Positions 44,919-53,316 of a stretch of DNA of 64,000 nt are shown one piece after another. How positions within the stretch are numbered: the first letter of the stretch is position 1; every line of letters starts with the position of its first letter. Where the stretch lies: contig NZ_CP016448.1 in the NCBI RefSeq assembly GCF_001713355.1, positions 2,790,001 to 2,854,000 of the forward strand, in the 5' to 3' direction. Origin of the DNA: Methyloversatilis sp. RAC08 (lineage in GTDB: Bacteria > Pseudomonadota > Gammaproteobacteria > Burkholderiales > Rhodocyclaceae). Made by a program: the position numbers and the translations under genes. The notes below the pieces were generated by a model. The model made no database searches and was not told the DNA's origin. It worked only from the letters and a program-made list of their open reading frames with translations.

Positions 44919-46094
44919 TCAGACCGCGTAGGTCTTCAGGCGCCTCGAAAAGTCCTGCAGCTGCTTGATGCCGCTGGACTCTGCGCGAGCACACCAATCC
45001 TGCAACTGCTTCAAGAGCTGTTCGCTCGACGCGGTGGAACGCGCCCACAGTGCAATCAGTTCATGGCGCATCGTGTGCACCGTTTCCAGTCGGCTGCTGT
45101 GTGCCAGAACGGATGCCATTTCGGCATCGTCGCTCGCCGGCTGCGCGTTTTCACCGCGACTGAGCCAGCGCTTGAAGCGCTGATAGCGGTCGCCATCGGC
45201 CAGCGCAACATGCGACGTCCGCAGCTTTTCAACCTCTTCGGCGTAGATCGAGCGCAGCGATTTCATGTAGCGGGTCATCACGTCGTAACGATGCGTGATG
45301 ATCGCTTCGAGCGTCTGGGTATCCACCACGTCGCGAGCCTGGAAACGCGGCTGCGGAATGGTTTTCTTGGCCTTGGCCAGACCCATGATCTCGAGAATGC
45401 GGATGTACATCCAGCCGATGTCGAACTCGTACCACTTCGACGACAGCTTGGCCGACGTGGCGAAGGCGTGGTGATTGTTGTGCAGTTCCTCGCCGCCGAT
45501 CAGGATGCCCCACGGCGAAATGTTGGTCGCGGCGTCCGTGCAGTCGTAATTGCGATAGCCCCAGTAGTGGCCGAGACCGTTCACGACGCCGGCCGCCCAG
45601 ATCGGGATCCAGGCCATCTGCACGGCCCAGATCGTCAGGCCGAGCGGGCCGAACAGGATCACGTTGGTGATCAGCATCAGGCGGATGCCCAGCCCGGAGT
45701 GGCGGGTGTACAGGTTGCGCTCGATCCAGTCGTCCGGTGTGCCCTGGCCGTAGCGCGCCATGGTTTCCTTGTTCTTCGCTTCGAGGCGGTATAGTTCTGC
45801 GCCTTCGGTCAGCACCTTCTTGATGCCCAGAACCACCGGGCTGTGCGGATCTTCGGGCGTTTCGCACTTGGCGTGGTGCTTGCGGTGAATGGCCGCCCAC
45901 TCCTTGGTCACCATGCCGGTCGTCATCCACAGCCAGAAACGGAAGATGTGGCTGGGCAGCGGGTGCATTTCGAGCGCACGGTGCGCCTGGTGGCGGTGCA
46001 GGTAGATCGTGACGCCTGCGATCGTGAGGTGGGTAAACGCCAGCGCTACAACGATGTAACCCCACCAGGGCAGATCAATCAAACCATTTAACAT
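44919..46094 (-). CDS. Acyl-lipid/acyl-CoA fatty acid desaturase
   Basis: 391 residues. Three histidine boxes bind the di-iron centre: HRHQAHR (about 33-39), HRKHHA (about 70) and HNNHHAF (about 213). Paired membrane helices lie before the first box and around 140-175. The form resembles bacterial delta-9 type desaturases (DesC/OLE-like); the regiochemistry is inferred. The long C-terminal region from about 265 is helical and specific to this subgroup. A sigma70-type promoter precedes it and a good terminator follows, so it is a single-gene unit. Confidence 0.9.
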   Translation of the reverse strand: MLNGLIDLPWWGYIVVALAFTHLTIAGVTIYLHRHQAHRALEMHPLPSHIFRFWLWMTTGMVTKEWAAIHRKHHAKCETPEDPHSPVVLGIKKVLTEGAELYRLEAKNKETMARYGQGTPDDWIERNLYTRHSGLGIRLMLITNVILFGPLGLTIWAVQMAWIPIWAAGVVNGLGHYWGYRNYDCTDAATNISPWGILIGGEELHNNHHAFATSAKLSSKWYEFDIGWMYIRILEIMGLAKAKKTIPQPRFQARDVVDTQTLEAIITHRYDVMTRYMKSLRSIYAEEVEKLRTSHVALADGDRYQRFKRWLSRGENAQPASDDAEMASVLAHSSRLETVHTMRHELIALWARSTASSEQLLKQLQDWCARAESSGIKQLQDFSRRLKTYAV

Positions 46095-46131
46095 TCAGGT
46101 CTTTCTCGGTAAAGCAAAGGTCAAGCCTTGG

Positions 46132-46159
46132 ATTCTACGCGAGCCGGGCCCGCGGTCAA
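46132..46159 (-). promoter_or_regulatory. Sigma70-type promoter of the desaturase gene
   Basis: On the minus strand TTGACC (46159-46154), a 16-bp spacer and TAGAAT (46137-46132). Transcription would start near 46125, about 30 bases before the ATG at 46094. Confidence 0.65.
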
Positions 46160-46170
46160 TTTGCGCCGCG

Positions 46171-47487
46171 TCAAGTGTTTGCGACATCGCCCGGCGGGGT
46201 CGAAACGTTTCGGTCGCGGATAATCCTTAGTTCGCGTTGCGGGAACGGTATTTCAATACCCGCGGCACGGAAACGTTCGAGTATTTCGAGCTGGATGGCC
46301 GAGCGCAGTCCGAGCGCCCCCCCTTCCGGGTCGGCGATCCAGATGCCCAGCTCGAGGTTGATGCCCGAGTCGCCGAAGGAGTGGAGAAAGGCCGCCGGAG
46401 CGGGCGATTTCAACACCCGCTCCTGGGTCAGTGCGGCGTCCTGCAGGATGGCCAGTGCAGCCGGTACGTCGTCGCTGTAACTGACCTGCACCGCGATGGC
46501 GATGCGCACCTGCCGGTCCGACAGGCCTTCGTTCTGCACCACCGAGCTGATCAGCAGTTCGTTCGGGATGATGGATTCGACCCCCGACAGGCTGCGCACA
46601 ACCGTATAGCGCGTGGTGATCTGGGTGACCTGGCCCCGGTCGGTGCCGACCGAAATCAGGTCGCCGATGCGGATCGAGCGGTCGAGCAGCAGGATGAACC
46701 CCGATACATAGTTGGCCATGATCTTCTGCAGACCGAAGCCCAGCCCCACGCCCAGCGCGCCACCGAACACCGACAGCGCGGTCAGGTCGATGCCGACCAG
46801 CGGCAGCGTGATGATCAGCCCGAGCAGTACCAGTGCAACCTTTGCCACCCGTGCCAGCACGATGCGCAGATTGCTGTCGATCGGCGCCCGCATCAGCTTG
46901 CGCTCGACCGATCCCGACAGCCAGATCGACGCGATCAGCGTCATCAGCACCCAGGCACCGCCCTGCAGCAGCGTCCACATCGTCAGCTTCTGCTTGCCCA
47001 GCGTGATCTGCTGGCTGTCCAGCCAGTCGATGACTTCGGGCAGGATGTCCAGCGCGTGCATCGCCCAGGCGGTCCAGATGGCCAGAACGATCAACACCTC
47101 GAAGGTGCTCAGCCAGCCGGCCGGTGCAAAGACCTGGCGCAGCGCATACACGATGAGCCGGATGACCCCCATCGCCACCAGCATGGCGATCACCAGATGC
47201 ATCAGCACCGGCGTCTGGTGCAACAGGGCGAATGCGCCGCGCGCCAGCGCCAGCAGCAGGATGCCGGCCAGCGGGAACATCAGCCGCTGCATGCCGGCCC
47301 GACCCAGCCGCGCCGCGTTGCTCAATACCTCGTTGCCGTTGGCCAGCACCTCGGCGCGCTGGCGCCGGATCATGTGGCGCGCAAACAGGCCGGCCAGCAA
47401 GAGGCAGGCTGCGATGACGCCCAGTTCCAGTCGCGTGCTGTCGAGCGCCAGCAACGCCATCAGTGCGTCGAAAGACAGGTTGTTCAT
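46171..47487 (-). CDS. MscS-family mechanosensitive channel
   Basis: 438 residues. About five hydrophobic segments precede the MscS core (from about 215): the pore helix FGGALGVGLGFGLQKIMANYVSGF, then the beta domain DLISVGTDRGQVTQI and ESIIPNELLISSVVQNEG. It is longer than E. coli MscS, with extra N-terminal helices like the YjeP/YbiO-type subgroup. It releases solutes on osmotic downshock. It is the last gene of the minus-strand set purN to mscS, 5 bases after the PLD-type gene. Confidence 0.93.
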   Translation of the reverse strand: MNNLSFDALMALLALDSTRLELGVIAACLLLAGLFARHMIRRQRAEVLANGNEVLSNAARLGRAGMQRLMFPLAGILLLALARGAFALLHQTPVLMHLVIAMLVAMGVIRLIVYALRQVFAPAGWLSTFEVLIVLAIWTAWAMHALDILPEVIDWLDSQQITLGKQKLTMWTLLQGGAWVLMTLIASIWLSGSVERKLMRAPIDSNLRIVLARVAKVALVLLGLIITLPLVGIDLTALSVFGGALGVGLGFGLQKIMANYVSGFILLLDRSIRIGDLISVGTDRGQVTQITTRYTVVRSLSGVESIIPNELLISSVVQNEGLSDRQVRIAIAVQVSYSDDVPAALAILQDAALTQERVLKSPAPAAFLHSFGDSGINLELGIWIADPEGGALGLRSAIQLEILERFRAAGIEIPFPQRELRIIRDRNVSTPPGDVANT

Positions 47488-47492
47488 GAGGG

Positions 47493-48098
47493 TCAGGGCG
47501 TGACGGCTTCACCGCGCAGGGTTTCCTGCACCGCATCGGCAAAGCTGACCGACTGCGCGCGGTGGCGCTTCCAGTTCTGCATATATGAAGCTGCGAGCGC
47601 ACGCTGGCCGCTCAGCACGAGCACGTTCTCGGCGTTCTTCGACTTGCCCGCGACGCTGAAGTTGTAGGAACCGGTCACCACGACCGGCTCCTTGCCGTCC
47701 GGGTCGATGATCATCACCTTGCTGTGCGCCGCGCTGTAGGCACCATCCAGCCACAGCGGCACGCCGGCGCCTGCGACCCGGGGCAGCGCGCTGTATTCGT
47801 CCTTCAGCACCTTGTCGCGATCGGCGATCACTTCGACCTTGATGCCGCGCTCGTGCGCCGCGATCAGCGTCTTCGCGATCTGCCGGCTGGTCAGCATGTA
47901 GGCCTGGACATACACCGCCTGCTTCGCACCGTCGATCTGGTCCATGACCAGCCGCTCGACGTCGTCCCACGGCGCGAAGCCGACTTCGACCTTGCCTTCG
48001 GCCGGCAGCGCAGGGCCCGCCTGCACGGTGCCGCCCGCCAGCAGGCCGACGGCCAGCAGCGCGACGGCCAGGATGGGGGCGCGCCGTTCAGGATTCAT
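47493..48098 (-). CDS. Exported phospholipase D-like protein (Nuc-type)
   Basis: 201 residues with a signal peptide (ILAVALLAVGLLAGGTVQA). One HKD-type motif is readable: AHSKVMIIDPDG, then VVTGSYNFSVAGKSKNAEN. A single HxK motif per chain is the pattern of the Nuc endonuclease subgroup, which acts as a dimer in the periplasm. It overlaps the methyltransferase gene by 11 bases and precedes MscS by 5. Whether it cuts DNA or lipids is not shown by sequence. Confidence 0.88.
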   Translation of the reverse strand: MNPERRAPILAVALLAVGLLAGGTVQAGPALPAEGKVEVGFAPWDDVERLVMDQIDGAKQAVYVQAYMLTSRQIAKTLIAAHERGIKVEVIADRDKVLKDEYSALPRVAGAGVPLWLDGAYSAAHSKVMIIDPDGKEPVVVTGSYNFSVAGKSKNAENVLVLSGQRALAASYMQNWKRHRAQSVSFADAVQETLRGEAVTP

Positions 48099-49389
48099 CG
48101 ACCGTCTCCGGGTTGCGGGCTGCGCTGTCCGGAGCGCGGCGCTCCATCACCGCAGCGTAGAAGCCATCGGTGCCATGCACGTCGGGGCGCAGTTCGAGAT
48201 CGACGCCGGTGTCCAGATCGATCCGGCCGGCCGCCAGGATTTCATTCGCCGGCACGCGCACGAAGTCCGGATGACTGGCCAGAAAGGTGTCGATCACGCC
48301 GCGGTTTTCCGCGTCGAGCAGGCTGCAGGTCGCATAGACCAGACGGCCGCCCGGTTTCACCAGCCGCGCCGCGCCGGCCAGGATGGCGCCCTGCTTGACC
48401 ACCAGTTCCTCGACCGCAGTCGGCGTCTGGCGCCACTTCAGGTCCGGATTGCGGCGCAGCGTGCCCAGACCGGAGCACGGCGCATCGACCAGCACGCGGT
48501 CGATCTTGCCGGCCAGTCGCTTCACCTTGATGTCGTTCTCGCTGTCGATCAGCACCGGGTGGATGTTGGACAGGCCGGAACGTGCGACCCGCGGGCGCAT
48601 CTTGATCAGCCGCTTTTCCGACACATCGAAGGCGTACAGCCGCCCGGTCGACCGCATCATCGCGCCCAGCGCCAGCGTCTTGCCACCGGCGCCGGCGCAG
48701 AAATCGACCACCATTTCGCCGCGCTTGGGCGCGAGCAGCAGCGCCAGCAGCTGACTGCCTTCGTCCTGCACCTCGATGATGCCCTTCTCGTACAGCGGAT
48801 TCTTGGTCAGCGACGGACGTTCGCCCAGACGCAGGGCCCACGGCGAAAAGCGCCCGGGTGTCACGGTCAGACCATTGTTGGTGAGCGTCGCGGTGACCGC
48901 ATCGATGTCGCTCTTCATCAGGTTCACGCGCAGGTCGAGCGGCGCCTGCGTGTTCAGCGCGCGCGCCAGCGACAGCAGCGATGCTTCGTCCATCTGCGTA
49001 AGCAGGCGCTCGATCACCCAGTCCGGCAGGTCGGTGCGTTCGCCCAGCGACAGTTCGGTGTCGGCGGTCGGCGCCAGCGTTTCCAGCCACTGCGCCTCAT
49101 TGCGCGAAATCAGCGGTGCGAGAAACTTGTGTCCGAGACCTTCGATGCGCGCCAGCGCGGTGATCAGCAGCTTGCGCGCACCGGCGTTCTCGCCCGCCAC
49201 GGCGCGCAGCCAGCGCAGACGGCGCAGCACCAGGTAGGCATGCTCGGCGACGAAGGCGCGCTCGCGCGACTGCAGCGCGCGCTGATCGCGGAAGTGGGCC
49301 GACAGCACGCTGTCGGCGGTGTGTTCGAAACGCAGCATCCGGCTCAGGACGTCGGCGGTGCTGTCTATCAGTTTTTCGGTCGGTTTCAT
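48088..49389 (-). CDS. RsmB/NOP-family RNA m5C methyltransferase
   Basis: 433 residues. The SAM-binding region DFCAGAGGKTLALGAMM and the two catalytic cysteines, DAPCSGLG and YATCSLLDAENR, are intact. The N-terminal half (about 1-150) is helical as in RsmB-type proteins, and DEGSQL precedes the catalytic domain. The target base is uncertain: RsmB-like C967 of 16S rRNA or another site. It overlaps DUF3108 by 4 bases (ATGA) and the PLD-type gene by 11 bases. Confidence 0.93.
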   Translation of the reverse strand: MKPTEKLIDSTADVLSRMLRFEHTADSVLSAHFRDQRALQSRERAFVAEHAYLVLRRLRWLRAVAGENAGARKLLITALARIEGLGHKFLAPLISRNEAQWLETLAPTADTELSLGERTDLPDWVIERLLTQMDEASLLSLARALNTQAPLDLRVNLMKSDIDAVTATLTNNGLTVTPGRFSPWALRLGERPSLTKNPLYEKGIIEVQDEGSQLLALLLAPKRGEMVVDFCAGAGGKTLALGAMMRSTGRLYAFDVSEKRLIKMRPRVARSGLSNIHPVLIDSENDIKVKRLAGKIDRVLVDAPCSGLGTLRRNPDLKWRQTPTAVEELVVKQGAILAGAARLVKPGGRLVYATCSLLDAENRGVIDTFLASHPDFVRVPANEILAAGRIDLDTGVDLELRPDVHGTDGFYAAVMERRAPDSAARNPETVDES

Positions 49390-50600
49390 CGCAGGTAGGG
49401 GTTGGCGGGTTCTTCCGCCGGCTCGTATCGGGGTGGCGGATCGACCGGATCGCCGAAGGGCGCGGTCGTTCCGGCAGCGGCACCGGCAGTGCCGGCACGC
49501 AGACTCAGGTTTTCATACTCGATCAGGCGCACGCGCTGGTCGTACACATCGCCCTTGCGATCGGTGAAGCGGATCAGCACCGGCAGCCAGCGCAGATTCG
49601 GTGCCAGCCAGACTTCGATCTGATTGTCGCCGGCCTGGGCGCGCGCCTGCAGCCGCTTGACCAGCTGCCGTCCGACGGCGGTATCGAGACTGCCGAGCTC
49701 CGGGTCGGCCACGAACCAGCGCGGCGTGAAGCGCTTGCCGGTGGCCAGCGTGAAATCGAAGTCGCCGCCGTGTTGTGCGCGCCAGATGATTTCCAGCCAC
49801 AGGCTCAGCATGTCCTGCGCACCGGGCGACAGCGCGTGTTCCGACTGCTTGGTACCGGCGCGCAGCATAACCCGATTGCCGTCCCAGTCGAACACCACCT
49901 CCTCCTCGGTCGCCTTGCCCTGTGTCGCCCGCGACACATAGCGCAGCGGCTTCAGACCTTGCGCCGTCACTTCGCCCGTGCTGCGCTGTTCGACGCGCAG
50001 CGGCTTGAGCAGGCCGGCCAGACCGGTCGTTTCGGTGACCTGATCCATCTGGTAATCACTCCCGTCGTGCACCCAGTGATAGCGGGTTTCGCCGATGGCC
50101 AGTTCGCCGCGGAACACCGCGAACTCCAGTCTTGCTTCGCTGACCACGGCGCGCTGCGCTGTCAGGCCGACCGTATCGTCGCGATCGGGCAGCGCACCTT
50201 CGGCTATCGCCCGGTCCAGCAGTTCGCGATCGCCAATGGCGTCCTGGTTTTCGCCGTCATCCGCCACCGGATCGTCGCTCGGCGCGGGTTGCGGTGGCAG
50301 CTCGGGCGCAGGCTCGGGTTCGGGCAGCGCCACCGGCGCCGGCTTCGGGCTGCGCGGCCTTGGCGGTTGCTTGGGCGCCTGCACCGGCACCGGCGTCGCC
50401 TCGGCGACCGGAGATGGCGTCGGCTCGGCTTTCGGTGGCGGCGGGGCGGGCGGCGCAATCAGCGCCGCACGTATCGTGCTGCGCTCGTCCGGCAGGCGCT
50501 CGTGATCGAAGCTGCGCAGCCCGCCGGCCAGCAGAAGGTGCAGCAGCACCGAAACGGCCAGTGCGAACAGCAGCCGGGATCGGTTCAGCGGTTCAGACAT
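49386..50600 (-). CDS. DUF3108 protein with TonB-like proline-rich N-terminus
   Basis: 404 residues from the ATG at 50600, which overlaps the purN stop by eight bases. A membrane anchor (about 10-28, LLFALAVSVLLHLLLAGGL) is followed by a Pro/Ala/Glu-rich linker (about 50-115) that resembles TonB. From about 150 the DUF3108 beta domain begins (FAVFRGELAIGETRYHW, VWLAPNLRWLPVLIRFTDRKGDVY). A periplasmic scaffold role is likely but unproven. It lies in a coupled operon with purN upstream. Confidence 0.85.
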   Translation of the reverse strand: MSEPLNRSRLLFALAVSVLLHLLLAGGLRSFDHERLPDERSTIRAALIAPPAPPPPKAEPTPSPVAEATPVPVQAPKQPPRPRSPKPAPVALPEPEPAPELPPQPAPSDDPVADDGENQDAIGDRELLDRAIAEGALPDRDDTVGLTAQRAVVSEARLEFAVFRGELAIGETRYHWVHDGSDYQMDQVTETTGLAGLLKPLRVEQRSTGEVTAQGLKPLRYVSRATQGKATEEEVVFDWDGNRVMLRAGTKQSEHALSPGAQDMLSLWLEIIWRAQHGGDFDFTLATGKRFTPRWFVADPELGSLDTAVGRQLVKRLQARAQAGDNQIEVWLAPNLRWLPVLIRFTDRKGDVYDQRVRLIEYENLSLRAGTAGAAAGTTAPFGDPVDPPPRYEPAEEPANPYLR

Positions 50601-51234
50601 CCGCACTCGGAACGCACAGCGCAGCGCTGTCCGGCGTGGCGTCACCGTGCAGCACGGCGCGGCCGTCGTGCAGCGCGAGCCGGCCATCGACAAACCAGCG
50701 CACCACCTGCGGGTACAGCACATGCTCCTGCTTCAGCACGCGTGCGGCCAGCGTGGTTTCGTTATCGCCCGCCAGCACCGGTACCGCCGCCTGCGCGATG
50801 ATCGGGCCGCCGTCGAGTTCGCCGGTCACGAAATGCACCGTGGCGCCGGCCACCCGGCACCCCGCCTCGATGGCGCGCCGGTGCGTGTGCAGCCCGGTGA
50901 AGGCCGGCAGCAGAGACGGATGGATGTTGATCATGCGGCCGCGATAGTGCTCGACGAAGCCGGGCGTCAGGATGCGCATGAAGCCGGCGAGCACGACCAG
51001 ATTCGGGGCATGGCGATCGATGCAGGTGGCCAGCGCGGCGTCGAAGGCGGCGCGGTCGGGGTAGGTGGTGTGGTCGACCACCGCGGTTGCGATGCCGCGA
51101 TCGCGTGCGTAGGCGAGGCCGGCGGCGTCCGGCCGGTTGCTGATCACGGCGCGGATGTCCGCCGGCAGGCCGGCGTCGACGATGGACCGCATATTGCTGC
51201 CGCGTCCGGAAATCAGGATGACGACGGATGTCAT
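50593..51234 (-). CDS. purN: Phosphoribosylglycinamide formyltransferase
   Basis: 213 residues. It begins VVILISGRGSNM and contains the catalytic INIHPSLLPAFTGLHTHRRAIEAG and the HFVTGELDGGPII Asp. It transfers formyl from 10-formyl-THF to GAR in purine synthesis. The first gene of a tight minus-strand set: purN, DUF3108, RsmB-type, PLD-type, mscS. No purM is adjacent in the window. Confidence 0.96.
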   Translation of the reverse strand: MTSVVILISGRGSNMRSIVDAGLPADIRAVISNRPDAAGLAYARDRGIATAVVDHTTYPDRAAFDAALATCIDRHAPNLVVLAGFMRILTPGFVEHYRGRMINIHPSLLPAFTGLHTHRRAIEAGCRVAGATVHFVTGELDGGPIIAQAAVPVLAGDNETTLAARVLKQEHVLYPQVVRWFVDGRLALHDGRAVLHGDATPDSAALCVPSADV

Positions 51235-51293
51235 TCGGGGCTGTCGGTAGGAGGAATCAAGGGCGGATTATCGCCGTCCGACGCGGCGCCTGC

Positions 51294-52028
51294 CTATCTG
51301 ACCGGCAGGAACACCGCGGTCGCCAGCGACTGCAGGATGCGCGTCACCACGCGCCGGTTCTTGTCCGCAACGATCTGCGAACTCATGTCGAGCCAGCCGA
51401 TCATTTTGCCCATTTCGCGCTCGAAGCTCAGGTTGCGCATGCCGTCAGGGCCGATTTCGTTCGACAGCAGCAGCAATTCGCCGGCGACGTCGCGCGACTG
51501 CGCAAGCTTCCACGCCGAAATCTCGACGTTGCGTGCGCAGTTCGACAGCGCCTGCGGATCGAGTTCATCCATGATGAACAGTTCGGTCCGGTCGGCCCAC
51601 GCGGTCTGGATCATGCCGCCCATGCCGACGATCAGCGCCGCCACCCGGTCGCCCGCGAATTCGGCCGAAAAGGCCAGCCGCATCACCTCGATGTCGCGCT
51701 TGCCGTCGAATTCGGCCAGCTGCCATCCGCGATCGGCATTGAACAGTCTGGCCAGCGCTTCTTCCCGACTGTTCAGCCCGGCACGCCGCCATTCGCGCGG
51801 GTTGCGCCGGTACAGCTTGTCGGCCAGCCGTTCCAGACTGGCGAATATCTCCCGGTGATGCGCTTCGAGTACCCGGTCGATATCACTTTTAACAATCTGT
51901 TTCGGATGCATGGAATCAGCCACTGGCGCGGGTTTCTGGCCAGTGCCGCCGCAGCCCGTGATCCAGTTGGCTATCGCGGCGCAACACAGCACGCGCACAA
52001 TCGTCTTACAGGCTGTCATAGCACTCAT
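51294..52028 (-). CDS. Putative lipoprotein of unknown function
   Basis: 244 residues from ATG 52028, or 241 from ATG 52019. The N-terminus has a hydrophobic stretch ending in ITGC (a plausible lipobox), so it is likely anchored to a membrane after signal peptidase II. The rest is mostly helical; HREIFASLERLADKLYRRNP and FSAEFAGDRVAALIVGMGGMI are the best-conserved-looking parts. I do not recognise the family. It is divergent from the small gene at 52.1 kb and lies behind purN on the same strand, with a gap of 59 bases. Confidence 0.72.
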   Translation of the reverse strand: MSAMTACKTIVRVLCCAAIANWITGCGGTGQKPAPVADSMHPKQIVKSDIDRVLEAHHREIFASLERLADKLYRRNPREWRRAGLNSREEALARLFNADRGWQLAEFDGKRDIEVMRLAFSAEFAGDRVAALIVGMGGMIQTAWADRTELFIMDELDPQALSNCARNVEISAWKLAQSRDVAGELLLLSNEIGPDGMRNLSFEREMGKMIGWLDMSSQIVADKNRRVVTRILQSLATAVFLPVR

Positions 52029-52122
52029 GACCGACAGCGTACGACAACCCGGGCCCGCTTTGGGCGCGCGACGCACCCGCGGCGCGCGCACGAGCAAGTC
52101 CCAGAACCTCCGTACATCAACC

Positions 52123-52650
52123 ATGAAGATGGAACAACTCGAGCGCGTGCGCGCTCCGGGCGTCAAGGCAGGCAGCCGTCGCTTCGGCCAGCTGCTACGC
52201 ACCCTGATGCGGGCCGACCACGGCGGCGTGCTGCTGTGCGGCGGGCGCGACGTCCAGTGCGATGCGCTGGCGATGGCGCTCGCCCGGCTGCGCGATCAGC
52301 CGCTGATGCGCGTCGAACTCGAGGCCGCCAACGACGAGCCGATCAGCGCCGAACAGTGGCGGCCGTCGCTGCAGCAGGCGCGTCGGCAGGCTGCGCTGCT
52401 CTATCTTCATCTGGGGGATGGCGCAGAGGGCGCGTTCGGCCGGGTCAGCGGCGGGGTGGCCAGCCTGCGCGCCGAGCGTCTGCTGGCCGACGTGCAACGC
52501 GCCGGTGTGGTCGTCATCGTGGCCGGTGCCGAACGCTACAGTTTTGCGCTCGAAGCCTGCTGGCCGCGCATCAGACTGGATTTCCCGAAGCCGGCCCGAA
52601 CTTTGCGCGCACCCATGCGACTACCAGGGGTGCGAGCGATATCGCGATGA
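52123..52650 (+). CDS. Hypothetical protein with AAA-like N-terminal region
   Basis: 175 residues from the ATG at 52123 (or 207 from ATG 52027). Third-position G/C bias over most of it supports a real gene. VLLCGGRDVQCDALAMALARL resembles a nucleotide-binding fold without a Walker lysine, and RAGVVVIVAGAERYSFALEACW ends the core. I do not recognise the family. The last 80 bases overlap the convergent dedA gene (stop at 52571), and the final residues read unlike the rest, so the original stop may have been lost. Confidence 0.6.
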   Translation: MKMEQLERVRAPGVKAGSRRFGQLLRTLMRADHGGVLLCGGRDVQCDALAMALARLRDQPLMRVELEAANDEPISAEQWRPSLQQARRQAALLYLHLGDGAEGAFGRVSGGVASLRAERLLADVQRAGVVVIVAGAERYSFALEACWPRIRLDFPKPARTLRAPMRLPGVRAISR

Positions 52651-53227
52651 TCGCCAGAATCACCAGCGTCAGGTTTTCCTTCACCCACGGCAGGTTGCCG
52701 AACCAGTAGCCGGCCAGCGCCAGCGACACCACCCAGATGATGGCGCCTGTGATGTTGAACATCGCAAAGCGCGGGTAGCTCATCTGTGCCACCCCGGCCA
52801 CGAAGGGTGCGAAGGTGCGGATCAGCGGCATGAAGCGCGCGATGATGATCGTCTTGCCGCCGTGCTTCTCGTAGAACGCATGCGTGCGGTCGAACGCCGT
52901 GCGGTTGAAGAAGCGCGAATTTTCCCATTTGAACACCCGCGGGCCGCACCACGCGCCCACCGCGTAATTCACCGCGTCGCCCAGCACGGCTGCGATGATC
53001 AGCAGCACGATCAGCAGGCCGATGTGCATGCCGCCCGCTGCCGCGATCGCGCCGGCGACGAACAGCAGCGAATCGCCGGGCAGGAAGGGCGTCACCACCA
53101 GACCGGTTTCGCAGAACACGATCAGGAAGAGGATGGCGTAGACCCAGGCGCCGTACTGTGTCACCAGCATGGCCAGATGCTTGTCCAGGTGCAGCATGAT
53201 GTCGATGAAGGTGGTGAGCAGTTCCAT
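52571..53227 (-). CDS. DedA-family membrane protein
   Basis: 218 residues. The SNARE-associated/DedA core is visible: FCETGLVVTPFLPGDSLLF, then the GDAVNYAVGAWCGP loop, FYEKHGGKTIIIARFMPLIRTFAPFVAG with the conserved basic residues, and NITGAIIWV. Members are thought to be undecaprenyl-phosphate or phospholipid flippases. It is divergent from mutL, and its 3' end overlaps the convergent unknown gene by 80 bases. Confidence 0.94.
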   Translation of the reverse strand: MELLTTFIDIMLHLDKHLAMLVTQYGAWVYAILFLIVFCETGLVVTPFLPGDSLLFVAGAIAAAGGMHIGLLIVLLIIAAVLGDAVNYAVGAWCGPRVFKWENSRFFNRTAFDRTHAFYEKHGGKTIIIARFMPLIRTFAPFVAGVAQMSYPRFAMFNITGAIIWVVSLALAGYWFGNLPWVKENLTLVILAIIAISLAPLVVAWVRAKFGPASGNPV

Positions 53228-53316
53228 GGTGGGTCGCGCTGAAATCGAGCCCGGATGATAGCGGATGACTGTGACGGCCCGTAAAATCGACGCCCGCCCC
53301 CGTTTTCTGCCTGCGC

